A stretch of DNA of 15,940 nt from an uncultured Prevotella sp. (GTDB lineage Bacteria; Bacteroidota; Bacteroidia; Bacteroidales; Bacteroidaceae), in assembly GCA_934203355.1 (NCBI GenBank), contig CAKPZC010000052.1:1-15940 (forward strand), given 5' to 3'. The notes under the pieces were generated by a model. It was not told the origin of the DNA. It saw only the letters and a list, made by a program, of their open reading frames with translations, and did not search any database. This document shows positions 6,961-13,990 of the stretch, one piece after another; position 1 is the first letter of the stretch; every line of letters starts with the position of its first letter. The translations under genes and the position numbers were made by a program.

Positions 6961-8544
6961 TCAATACTCCTCATTCTTCAAATTCGGGTTTGCCGTAAGG
7001 TCGGTCGACGGGATCGGATAGTAGTTGTATTTGTTGTCAACAGCCATACCATCCTTTGTGCCGCCCTTCCATTCCCACACATAAGAAGATGTGGTGAACT
7101 CGCCGAAGCGAATGAGGTCGGTGCGTCGATAACCCTCCATATAGAGTTCGCGGGCACGCTCGTCGATGATGAACTCCTTGTTGAGCTGACTCTCCTTTAT
7201 GTTGCCACTCTCGTCGCCATAGGCACGTTTGCGAAGCTCGTTGATATACTGAAGAGCCTGCTCGCGGCTTCCACCGTTGCCTCCACGTACCACGGCCTCG
7301 GCATACATCAGATAGACATCAGCCAAGCGGAAGAGAGGGAAATCGGTGGCTGCACCATAAGAAGCGGTGTTGGATGCCGTCTCGCCATTGTCCTTGAGGT
7401 TGGTCCACTTCATGAAGAGATAGCCATCCTGCTGGTTAGTGAAGTCAGTGATATACTGCTGCTGTCCGTCGGTGAAGAACATGTAGCGGTGGTCCTTGTC
7501 GCCATCGGCAAACTTAGCTGTAAGGTTGCCACGCGAACGGAAGTTGCCCCAAGGCGAAGCCACGCCAAGGTCGGCAGAGTTCTGCGCTGTAGATGTGCTG
7601 CTTGCCGAGCCACATATAAGATAGGTGGTAGAACCGTATGTGAGCAGATGGTCGGGGTCCTGCGGCAGGGCGAAGATAATCTCGTTGGTGCGCTTGTCGT
7701 TGTCGGCATTGAAGAGCTGGGCATAGTCGTTGTTGAGCGAGTAGCCCTGGGCAATAGCATTATTGCAAGCCTCGATGCACTCAGTATACTTCGCTGTGCC
7801 AGTGTAAACCTCGGCATTGAGATAGAGCTTAACCAGCAATGTGTAGGCAGCTCCCTTCGAAGCCTCGCCGTAAGGGCAATCAGCCTTCGAGGCAAGATTG
7901 GCCACACAGTCCTTCAGTTCAGACTCAATATAGGCAAATGTCTCCTGCGGAGTGTAACGTGGCGGAACGTAAGAGCCAATAGGGTCGTTCTCGGTCACGA
8001 ACGGGATGTTGCGGAAGAGGTCGAGAGCATGATAATAGAACAGAGCACGCATGAAACGTGCCTCAGCCTGATAACGGCGCAACTTCTGCTGGTCGGTATC
8101 CGAGAAAGAGGAAATCTTAGAGTCGGAACAGTTGCGCAGGAACTCGTTGCAGAGTGTGATGTTGTAATAAATACGGTAGTACATATCCGACACCCAAGTG
8201 TCGTTGGCATCCCACTTCATAAACGAAATGTTGGTCATGTCGTCGCCCGTAAGCCACGAGTAGGCCATCTCATCAGTTGGTCCTTCCTGAAGGTTGAGGA
8301 AGGTGCGCATGTAGTTCTCGCCATGATTGGATGAATAGTCCACGCCAGAGCTTTCCTGGCCTGTGGCTGTCATCGAGGCATAAATCTTTCCAAGCACAGC
8401 CTCATAGTTCTGCACGTTGGTGTACACCTGCTCAGAGGTGGTTTCGTTGTGAGGATATTGGTTGAGGTCGTCGGTGCAAGCTGTGTTAAGTGTCAGCAGC
8501 GATGTTCCCATCATCACACCATATAATATATTCTTTAGTTTCAT
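6961..8544 (-). CDS. susD: SusD-like outer-membrane nutrient-binding lipoprotein (RagB/SusD family)
   Basis: 527 aa, the usual length for RagB/SusD proteins. The lipoprotein signal ends at LTLNTAC with Cys23 followed by TDDLNQYP, the acidic surface-export signal and the typical SusD start. The helical TPR-like N-terminal part contains YYRIYYNITLCNEFL and the canonical ARFMRALFYYHALDLFRNIPFV; the C-terminal half has FPLFRLADVYLMYAEAVVRGG, LQYINELRKRAYG and ERARELYMEGYRRTDLIRFGEF, all diagnostic. The protein forms the lid of the SusC channel and binds the glycan at the cell surface. It follows susC by 72 bp in the same operon, and the galactan specificity is inferred from the GH53 genes downstream. 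Confidence 0.96.
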   Translation of the reverse strand: MKLKNILYGVMMGTSLLTLNTACTDDLNQYPHNETTSEQVYTNVQNYEAVLGKIYASMTATGQESSGVDYSSNHGENYMRTFLNLQEGPTDEMAYSWLTGDDMTNISFMKWDANDTWVSDMYYRIYYNITLCNEFLRNCSDSKISSFSDTDQQKLRRYQAEARFMRALFYYHALDLFRNIPFVTENDPIGSYVPPRYTPQETFAYIESELKDCVANLASKADCPYGEASKGAAYTLLVKLYLNAEVYTGTAKYTECIEACNNAIAQGYSLNNDYAQLFNADNDKRTNEIIFALPQDPDHLLTYGSTTYLICGSASSTSTAQNSADLGVASPWGNFRSRGNLTAKFADGDKDHRYMFFTDGQQQYITDFTNQQDGYLFMKWTNLKDNGETASNTASYGAATDFPLFRLADVYLMYAEAVVRGGNGGSREQALQYINELRKRAYGDESGNIKESQLNKEFIIDERARELYMEGYRRTDLIRFGEFTTSSYVWEWKGGTKDGMAVDNKYNYYPIPSTDLTANPNLKNEEY

Positions 8545-8585
8545 TATGTTTCTTTTTAGTATTTGTTTAAAGCATTAGGATTTTT

Positions 8586-8619
8586 CACTTTTCCCTTTTC
8601 ACTTTTCACTTTTCCCTTA
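8586..8619. repeat. 7-bp microsatellite between susC and susD
   Basis: Units CACTTTT, CCCTTTT, CACTTTT, CACTTTT and CCCTTA run from 8586 to 8619, a 7-bp period reaching into the susC stop codon (8617-8619). In the transcript it is a purine-rich AAAAGTG/AAAAGGG run within the 72-bp spacer. Similar runs are frequent between Bacteroidales genes. Confidence 0.8.
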
Positions 8620-11589
8620 GAACGTCAGTCCCAAGCTCAGCGAGTAGGTTCTAGGGCGTGGATAGAAGCTGCTGTCAACACCGTTTGGCACTTCTGGGTC
8701 AGCACCCGAATAGTTGCTTATGCAGAACACATTCTGTACCATAGCCGAAAGCGACAGCGAGCACCACTTCGACACTTTTCCGAAGTTGTAGCTCAGGTTG
8801 ATGTTGTCGAGCTTCAGGAACGAAGCATTCTCAACATAATAGTCCGAGAGATACTGGCGTGTCTGGAATCCCGTCTTCATGTAGCTGCGATTTAGATTGT
8901 TCAGCTGTAGACCGTCTGCCCATGTCTCAAGTTCCCAAGCACCAGTGTTCATAGCCGTAGCGTTGTAGACATAGTTGCCGATGTTTGCGCGGAAACTCAT
9001 GCCGAGTGTGAGCTGCTTGTAGCGAAGCGAAGTTGAGAGACCCATAATATAGTCGGGCATCGGCGAGTGGTAGCGGTAACGGTCCGACTCGTTAATTACT
9101 CCATCCTTGTTGATGTCGGCATAGGCTCCTTCGATAGGCTTTCCGTTGCGGTCGTAGAGCTGGTGGTAAACGTAGAACATGTTGGGAGTGTAACCCTCGG
9201 TAAGCACCTGAATTTGGTTCTGGTCCTTCACCGTAGGGCCAACAATCATGTTGGTCTCGCTGTCGCTCTTCACGAGCGAGAGGTTCTTCACCGTCATCTT
9301 CTGCCATGTGAAGTTGTATGAGAGGTTCCATTCCCAGTCCTTTGTCTGCACCGGTGTTGCGCTGAGCGTCACCTCAATACCGTGGCTGTCAACATTGCCC
9401 ACATTGGTTGTAATGGTCTTGCCAAACTGTGTGCCAGCGGCAGCTGGAACAGTTGCGATAAGGTCCTTGGTCTTGCGAGTGTAGAAGTCGAACGAGCCTG
9501 AGATGCGGTTCTTCAGAAATCCGAAGTCGAAACCTACGTTCCATGAGTCGGTTGTCTCCCATTTCAGGTTCGACACGTAAGCCTCCGGACGATAAGTCTT
9601 AATCCATGTGCCGTTGACATAAGCCTCGGCACCAGTTGCGCTGTAGGTGTAGACTGGCAGATAATTGTAGTTGCCGCCAACCTCCTGCTGACCCGTCACA
9701 CCGTAAGAAGCACGGAGCTTGAGGTTGCTGAGCACCTTGTTGTCCTTGAGGAACGACTCGTTGCTTATTGTCCAACCCAAGCCTACCGAAGGGAATGTGC
9801 CCCAGCGATAGTCGCTGCCGAAGCGCGAGCTGCCATCGCGACGCATAGTGGCTGTGAGGAGATAACGTCCGTCGAACGAATAGTTTACACGACCGTAGTA
9901 AGAGAGCAACGTGTGGCGATAGTCCTCTGCCTTGTGGGTCTTTAGCTGCGAGCCAGCCACATTATATTCAATGGTTTCGGGCGAAGTCGACTTCCAGTAC
10001 TGGTAGTCGTAGCCGATGGTTGCGTCGACATTGCTCTTCGCGTCCTCGAAGTAGTGGCCATAGTTGGCGTAAACGGTGAGCAGATTGTTCATCTTCTTCT
10101 GCGGACCATAGTTATAATCGTAGCCGCCATCGAAGTAGTTGGATGCTGCATAGTCGGGGATGCGGGTGTGGCCCTTGCCTTCAGCCACGTCGGTGCCTAC
10201 TGTTGCATGGAGCTTCACATCGGGGAAGAAGTGGAGCTTGTAGTCAACGTCGAAGTTGCCGATGAATCGCTTCACGTCGCTGCCTGCGTCATACATGTCG
10301 ACAAGTCCACGTGGGTTGCGCTGTCCTGCCGAAGTGTTGATAGGATTGCCACTCGCATCGAGTGACTCGGTGTAGCCGCCAAGAACCGACGAACCAGAAT
10401 AGACGGGCAATGTGGGGTTGAATGTAGCAGCTGCCCAAATGGCGTTGCCGTTATAGAATGAATTCTTGGTGAGCGACCCTTTGGCGTTGAGCGTGAGCTT
10501 GAGGTGGTCGTTGAAGAAACTCGGATTGAGCACAATACTACCAGTGAAACGCTCCGACTTATCGCCGCGAATGATACCATTCTGGTTGGCATAACCCACC
10601 GAAGCACGGAAAGGCAAACCTTTCACAATATTGCCAGAGAGCGAAAGATTATTGTCTGTTGAGAATGATGTGCGATAGACCTCGTCATACCAATCGGTAG
10701 AGGCTTTGCCAAGTAGAGCCTTCTGAGCGTCGGTGCCTTGGGCGTTGATTACCGAGCGAAACTCGTCGGCACTCAATATGTCCACCATCTGAGCGCGGGT
10801 CTGCATAGTGTTGGTCGACGAGAACTGAATGTTGAGCTTCGAATCGCTACCCTTCTTTGTGGTGATAAGGATAACGCCATTAGATGCACGCGAACCATAA
10901 ATGGCTGTTGAGGCAGCATCCTTCAATACGGTCATCGACTCGATGTCCTGCGGATTAATCATGCTAAGGAAGTTGTCGGCTCCCGAGATGCCACCAAGTT
11001 CCAAAGGCACACCGTCGACAACTATCAACGGGTCGTTTGAGGCATTCAATGAAGCACCACCACGCACGCGAATAGTACTGCCAGATGTAGCAGAGCCCGA
11101 ATTCGACATAATCTGAACTCCCGACACCTTACCATTAATAAGCTGTTCGGGCGAAGAGATGGCTCCCTTGTTGAAGTCCTTTGCCTTGACTGTCGACACA
11201 GAACCAGTGAGGTCGCTCTTGCGTGTTGTACCGTAACCCACAACCACTACCTCACCAATCTGGCGGTCGTTGGAGTCGAGCTGTATGGTCATCACTCCGT
11301 TCTTGAGCTGCACAGTCTTGGCAACATATCCTATATATGATACTGAGATTTGTTTTGTTCCTTCGGGAACAGAAAGCGAGAAATTGCCGTCGATGTCGGT
11401 CACGGCTCCCGTCTTGCCACCGTCAAGCATAATGGTGGCACCCATAAGAGGTTCATGATTGTTGGCATCTACAACGCTACCTTTTACGATGCGGTCTTGT
11501 GCCTGTGCCGAGAGGCTCGACGTGGCAAGCAGACCGGCTAGCAGCAGCGAGAAACGCCCTGCGTTTTTGTTTCCTTTTGTTTGGTTCAT
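8617..11589 (-). CDS. susC: SusC-like TonB-dependent glycan transporter
   Basis: 990 aa, a typical SusC length. Signal peptide about residues 1-30 (ending SLSAQA). Residues about 33-105 are the carboxypeptidase-regulatory-like beta domain (VKGSVVDANNHEPLMGA, VTDIDGNF, SYIGYVAKTV). The TonB box is EVVVVGYG at 113-120. The plug follows with IRVRGGASL, DPLIVVDGVPL and the hallmark VLKDAASTAIYGSRASNGVI. The remainder is a 22-strand-type barrel ending in SLSLGLTF, with the C-terminal aromatic outer-membrane signal. It imports oligosaccharides captured with its SusD partner, energised by TonB-ExbBD. It is the first gene of the operon and is preceded by about 1.3 kb of noncoding sequence with a candidate promoter. 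The last codons fall in a 7-bp microsatellite. Confidence 0.97.
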   Translation of the reverse strand: MNQTKGNKNAGRFSLLLAGLLATSSLSAQAQDRIVKGSVVDANNHEPLMGATIMLDGGKTGAVTDIDGNFSLSVPEGTKQISVSYIGYVAKTVQLKNGVMTIQLDSNDRQIGEVVVVGYGTTRKSDLTGSVSTVKAKDFNKGAISSPEQLINGKVSGVQIMSNSGSATSGSTIRVRGGASLNASNDPLIVVDGVPLELGGISGADNFLSMINPQDIESMTVLKDAASTAIYGSRASNGVILITTKKGSDSKLNIQFSSTNTMQTRAQMVDILSADEFRSVINAQGTDAQKALLGKASTDWYDEVYRTSFSTDNNLSLSGNIVKGLPFRASVGYANQNGIIRGDKSERFTGSIVLNPSFFNDHLKLTLNAKGSLTKNSFYNGNAIWAAATFNPTLPVYSGSSVLGGYTESLDASGNPINTSAGQRNPRGLVDMYDAGSDVKRFIGNFDVDYKLHFFPDVKLHATVGTDVAEGKGHTRIPDYAASNYFDGGYDYNYGPQKKMNNLLTVYANYGHYFEDAKSNVDATIGYDYQYWKSTSPETIEYNVAGSQLKTHKAEDYRHTLLSYYGRVNYSFDGRYLLTATMRRDGSSRFGSDYRWGTFPSVGLGWTISNESFLKDNKVLSNLKLRASYGVTGQQEVGGNYNYLPVYTYSATGAEAYVNGTWIKTYRPEAYVSNLKWETTDSWNVGFDFGFLKNRISGSFDFYTRKTKDLIATVPAAAGTQFGKTITTNVGNVDSHGIEVTLSATPVQTKDWEWNLSYNFTWQKMTVKNLSLVKSDSETNMIVGPTVKDQNQIQVLTEGYTPNMFYVYHQLYDRNGKPIEGAYADINKDGVINESDRYRYHSPMPDYIMGLSTSLRYKQLTLGMSFRANIGNYVYNATAMNTGAWELETWADGLQLNNLNRSYMKTGFQTRQYLSDYYVENASFLKLDNINLSYNFGKVSKWCSLSLSAMVQNVFCISNYSGADPEVPNGVDSSFYPRPRTYSLSLGLTF

Positions 11590-11594
11590 GTTGA

Positions 11595-11693
11595 AAACGG
11601 TTAGGTAAATATTTTATTATTTATTATTATCCAATTTCGCTTAATCCTGCTTAATCTTTTTCGATATCTATTGAAGACTTGAAACGGTTAGGT
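11595..11693. repeat. Direct repeat AAACGGTTAGGT in the susC leader
   Basis: AAACGGTTAGGT occurs at 11595-11606 and 11682-11693, 87 bp apart; with flanks the match is TTGAAA(A)CGGTTAGGT, differing by one A. Both copies lie between the candidate promoter and the susC start, that is within the predicted 5' leader. They could be sites for a regulator or part of an RNA fold. Confidence 0.6.
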
Positions 11694-11707
11694 TTTTGGT
11701 TCGGTTG

Positions 11708-11715
11708 CAAAATTA
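11708..11715 (-). promoter_or_regulatory. Candidate -7 element of the susC operon
   Basis: The minus strand reads TAATTTTG, a match to TAnnTTTG, and is the only such match found in the 300 bp upstream of susC. It would give a leader of roughly 110 nt. No clear -33 TTTG lies at the standard spacing, so activation by a regulator bound upstream is likely, as is usual for PUL promoters. Confidence 0.45.
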
Positions 11716-11917
11716 CTCTTGTTTGCAATATTCGAGCGTCACAAATTGGACAAATGGCAAAACAAAACGGACATATCACCCCTCAAATGCCCATAAACAA
11801 AGGATTTGGCAAAAATGTAAAGCCATATGCCCAAGATTTTGCCATCTTAGACTTCTGCCATAATTACATTCAAACTCCTTAGCAATGTAAATACTTCATT
11901 ATGCAACGAGGGAAAAA

Positions 11918-11973
11918 ACGATAACGTATTCATCGGCCAATGATAACGTATTCATAAGCCAATGAATACGTTA
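11918..11973. repeat. 22-bp-phased array with an inverted copy, TAACGTATTCAT core
   Basis: Two direct copies of the core, ACGATAACGTATTCAT (11918-11933) and ATGATAACGTATTCAT (11940-11955), are 22 bp apart. The next position in phase, 11962-11973, carries the reverse complement ATGAATACGTTA. Copies two and three thus form a perfect 12-bp-arm inverted repeat around AAGCCA. It lies about 200 bp upstream of the candidate susC promoter and shares its core, period and one spacer (AAGCCA) with the array at 5282-5363. Confidence 0.9.
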
Positions 11974-12099
11974 GTTACAAACTACTACACAAACAAGTTG
12001 AAGGTGCTGCAAATATGAACTATAAGCAACGATAAGCAAACACACACTCAACTGCTACAATGGTAGTGCAATTTCTCCAAAAAAAATGTTTTTGTAAAA

Positions 12100-12178
12100 A
12101 AATGTGACATATCTGACATAAACCGCACAATAATCTGACACACAACAAGTTAACGTATGTCAGATACATGTCACATTT
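12100..12178. repeat. Long imperfect inverted repeat with TGTCAGA motif
   Basis: The left arm at 12100-12120 (AAATGTGACAT then ATCTGACATA) matches the reverse complement of the right arm 12156-12178 (TATGTCAGAT, ACATGTCACATTT) with a single 2-nt indel. The 35-nt loop contains a third TCTGACA (12134-12140), exactly 22 bp after the one at 12112-12118. Two further copies of the heptamer occur at 12456-12462 and, inverted, at 12502-12508. It could be a regulator site cluster, a mobile-element end or a hairpin. Confidence 0.8.
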
Positions 12179-12239
12179 AAGAAAAATACAGTCAAAGTGC
12201 CAGCCTAAAAATTACCAAAACCACCGAAAAACACTTTAT

Positions 12240-12364
12240 CAGAACTCAACACACACAGTACCAAAACTCAAAACACACAGTACCAAAACTCAAAACACAC
12301 AGTACCAGAATTCAAAACAATAAGTACCAGAACTCAAAACAATGAGTGCCAAAACGCATAGTAC
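12240..12364. repeat. 22-bp tandem array, five full units plus a partial unit
   Basis: Units start at 12240, 12262, 12284, 12306 and 12328, with a 15-bp partial copy at 12350-12364. The unit reads CAAAACTCAAAACACACAG plus TAC; units 2 and 3 are identical and the outer ones diverge. The units directly abut, with no unique spacers, so it is not a CRISPR array. The sequence is unrelated to the TAACGTATTCAT arrays but has the same period. It resembles plasmid iterons in unit length, although no replication initiator gene is nearby. Confidence 0.9.
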
Positions 12365-12563
12365 TATGACCCGATTCTTGTTTTGGCTATAACATCGCGT
12401 ATACGCTTACTTTTGGCTGGCAGATTCCACCTTTAAATTCAAAATGTACCATGAATCTGACATCCGTTAAACAATTGATTTTAAGCCAGTTGCAGCGTTC
12501 ATGTCAGATATGGCACATTTTTTCACCAAAACATTTTTTTCTGGAGATATTCTTACAGCATGT

Positions 12564-12683
12564 TCACAGTAAGCTTATCTCCTCCTCGCTCAGTCCTGTA
12601 GCACTTGTATTTCCAATAATGGAGCTATTTGACTCCCTTTTGTCCCTTACGATAGATTTCACATTGGGGCTGAGCTGCACATC
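12564..12683 (-). pseudogene. Short protein-like remnant, unrecognised
   Basis: A 39-codon minus-strand frame ending in TGA at 12564-12566 reads like the C-terminal tail of a protein (SPNVKSIVRDKRESNSS, then TGLSEEEISLL). It is preceded directly by three in-frame stops (TGA, TAG, one codon, TAA). A GTG at 12680 could start a 38-aa peptide, but no promoter or ribosome site is evident. I do not recognise the family. It is most simply a leftover of a deleted gene, or chance. Confidence 0.25.
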
Positions 12684-12813
12684 TTAAGGCTATCAAAAGT
12701 TGGGAAGGATAGACAAATAGAGAATCGGTTTATCATCTTCTTACTCTTCTATTCAACATCGTTATTGCTTCTTTTGATAAACCAGAAGCGTCTTACCTTA
12801 CAGTGAAATTTTC

Positions 12814-12828
12814 TCACCAAGTTGGTGA
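12814..12828. promoter_or_regulatory. Palindrome upstream of the XRE gene, candidate operator
   Basis: TCACCAA (12814-12820) and TTGGTGA (12822-12828) are perfect inverted arms around one base. The site is about 65 bp upstream of the predicted transcription start of the XRE regulator gene, a plausible upstream operator. Confidence 0.4.
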
Positions 12829-12856
12829 ATAATCATAAAATATTATATAATTTCTT

Positions 12857-12869
12857 CACGATTGTCGTG
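12857..12869. promoter_or_regulatory. Promoter-overlapping palindrome, candidate XRE operator
   Basis: CACGA-TTG-TCGTG is a perfect 5+3+5 palindrome ending 9 bp before the -7 element of the XRE gene, so it covers the zone of the -33 box. Small XRE proteins commonly bind such sites as dimers and repress their own promoter; that role here is inferred from position. Confidence 0.45.
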
Positions 12870-12878
12870 TTTTATAGC

Positions 12879-12886
12879 TACCTTTG
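12879..12886 (+). promoter_or_regulatory. -7 element of the XRE gene
   Basis: TACCTTTG followed by TAAGC matches the Bacteroidetes TAnnTTTG consensus. Transcription would start near 12893, only about 17 nt before the ATG at 12910. This rules against the TTG at 12862 as start, since it would lie upstream of the promoter. Confidence 0.6.
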
Positions 12887-12909
12887 TAAGCAAAACATAT
12901 ATATTGAAT

Positions 12910-13122
12910 ATGGCAAATAGAGAATTGAACAGGCTAAAAGTGGTCCTTGCAGAAAAGAAGAAAACCAATAAATGGCTTGGCGAACAACTGGGGAAGGACA
13001 AGACCACCATATCAAAATGGTGCACGAATACCTGTCAGCCAGACTTGGGCAGCCTAATGAAAACAGCAAAACTGCTTGAAGTGGAGGTTACAGATCTTCT
13101 TAGAGAGGATAATATTGATTGA
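12910..13122 (+). CDS. Small XRE-family helix-turn-helix regulator
   Basis: 70 aa from the ATG at 12910, preferred over an upstream in-frame TTG because the promoter element at 12879 leaves that codon untranscribed. The protein is one Cro/C1-type domain: RLKVVLAEKKKTNKWLGEQL, then the recognition-helix region DKTTISKWCTN, then DLGSLMKTAKLLEVEVTDLL. It binds DNA as a presumed dimer and probably controls its own promoter through the palindrome at 12857-12869. Small regulators of this kind in Bacteroidetes often sit beside restriction-modification or phage-like genes. It is followed after 31 bp by the BRO-N protein gene, likely in one transcript. No toxin domain is seen. Confidence 0.85.
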   Translation: MANRELNRLKVVLAEKKKTNKWLGEQLGKDKTTISKWCTNTCQPDLGSLMKTAKLLEVEVTDLLREDNID

Positions 13123-13153
13123 CAATAAGATAATGAAATAGATAAAGAACAAT

Positions 13154-13990
13154 ATGACGAAGAAGGAATCTCTTCAACTGTTTGAAGAAAAGAAGGTGCG
13201 CACCGTATGGGACGATAAAGAGGAGAAGTGGTATTTCTCCATTGTGGATGTGTGCGGTGTGCTGACTGATAGCAAAGATGCCAATGCTTATTGGAGAAAG
13301 CTGAAGCAGAGACTCAAAAAAGAAGGTAATGAAACCGTGACAAATTGTCACGGGTTGAAGCTTCGCGCCTCAGACGGCAAATTGCGCATGACTGACGTTG
13401 CCGACACTGAGCAACTCTTCCGCATTATCCAGTCGATTCCTTCACCAAAGGCAGAACCTTTTAAGGTTTGGATGGCACAGGTGGCAAGCTCTCGTTTGGA
13501 ACAGATGCAGGATCCTGAAAAGAGCATAGACCAGGCCATCGTTGACTACAAGCGTTTGGGATATTCTGATGCTTGGATAAACCAGCGCATCAAGTCTATA
13601 GAAATCAGGAAAGAACTTACCGATGAATGGGCACGCACGGGGGGGCAGCAAGGCTTGCAATATGCTTCTCTTACCGACATCATTACCCGAGAGTGGAGTG
13701 GAATGACAACCAAACAGTACAAGAGTTTCAAAGGCTTGAAGAAGGAAAGCCTGCGTGACAACATGACCAACATGGAGATAGCCCTCAATATGCTTGCCGA
13801 GGCATCTGCCACGGAGCTGTCCAAACAGCGCAATCCTCACGGATTCCATCAGCAGAAGCAGGTGGCTAAGGATGGTGGTAGCGTTGCGAAAGCAGCACGT
13901 ACCCAGTTGGAGTCGAAGTTGGGACATGGGGTGATAACACAGGCTAAAGCCAGTGATTATCTGCCTAATGTAGAAGATAACGATGAATAA
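13154..13990 (+). CDS. BRO-N domain protein, DinD/antirepressor-like
   Basis: 278 aa. Residues about 14-110 form a BRO-N (phage antirepressor/baculovirus BRO) domain: VRTVWDDKEEKWYFSIVDVC, TDSKDANAYWRKLKQRL, RMTDVADTEQLFRIIQSIPS, PFKVWMAQVASSRLEQM. The C-terminal half (SIEIRKELTDEWARTG, LKKESLRDNMTNMEIALNML, then a GGSVAKAARTQLE-type tail) fits the DinD-like group of such proteins found across Bacteroidetes. BRO-N domains bind DNA in viruses and phages; the cellular role of this group is not established. It sits 31 bp after the XRE gene and is followed by broken sequence and a dead rhuM, a set typical of mobile or restriction-associated islands. The gene itself looks intact. Confidence 0.85.
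   Translation: MTKKESLQLFEEKKVRTVWDDKEEKWYFSIVDVCGVLTDSKDANAYWRKLKQRLKKEGNETVTNCHGLKLRASDGKLRMTDVADTEQLFRIIQSIPSPKAEPFKVWMAQVASSRLEQMQDPEKSIDQAIVDYKRLGYSDAWINQRIKSIEIRKELTDEWARTGGQQGLQYASLTDIITREWSGMTTKQYKSFKGLKKESLRDNMTNMEIALNMLAEASATELSKQRNPHGFHQQKQVAKDGGSVAKAARTQLESKLGHGVITQAKASDYLPNVEDNDE

Larger units (their letters stand above)
11590..12909. other. 1.3-kb noncoding region upstream of susC, rich in repeats
   Basis: No convincing gene is seen. From left to right: susC leader with a 12-bp direct repeat, a candidate leftward -7 element, AT-rich DNA, a 22-bp-period array with one inverted copy (11918-11973), a long inverted repeat (12100-12178), a second 22-bp array (12240-12364), a cluster of TCTGACA motifs, a short protein-like remnant on the minus strand (12564-12683), an inverted repeat GGTTTATCA/TGATAAACC (12727-12735 and 12775-12783), and the control region of the XRE gene. 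It separates a leftward operon from a rightward module, so it must contain two divergent promoters. Confidence 0.7.

Noticed and set aside
7489..8334. 281-aa plus-strand frame opposite susD
   Set aside because: Antisense to an unmistakable SusD gene; the long open frame follows from the codon bias of the opposite strand.
12240..12364. CRISPR array
   Set aside because: Units of 22 bp abut directly and the whole unit repeats; there are no unique spacers and no cas genes.
12451..12687. Plus-strand 78-aa frame in the intergenic region
   Set aside because: Low-complexity, hydrophobic and serine/leucine-rich with no recognisable domain or promoter; it overlaps the more protein-like minus-strand remnant and is probably chance.
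12727..12783. Insertion-sequence ends GGTTTATCA/TGATAAACC
   Set aside because: Arms are 9 bp with only 39 bp between, no transposase and no visible target duplication; better left as a plain inverted repeat.
12862..12909. TTG-started N-terminal extension of the XRE protein
   Set aside because: It would begin upstream of the TACCTTTG promoter element at 12879 and adds a non-homologous 16-residue tail; ATG 12910 gives the standard domain.
12910..13990. Toxin-antitoxin pair made of XRE and BRO-N genes
   Set aside because: The BRO-N/DinD-like protein has no toxin-type catalytic motif and is much larger than usual toxins; nothing beyond adjacency supports it.
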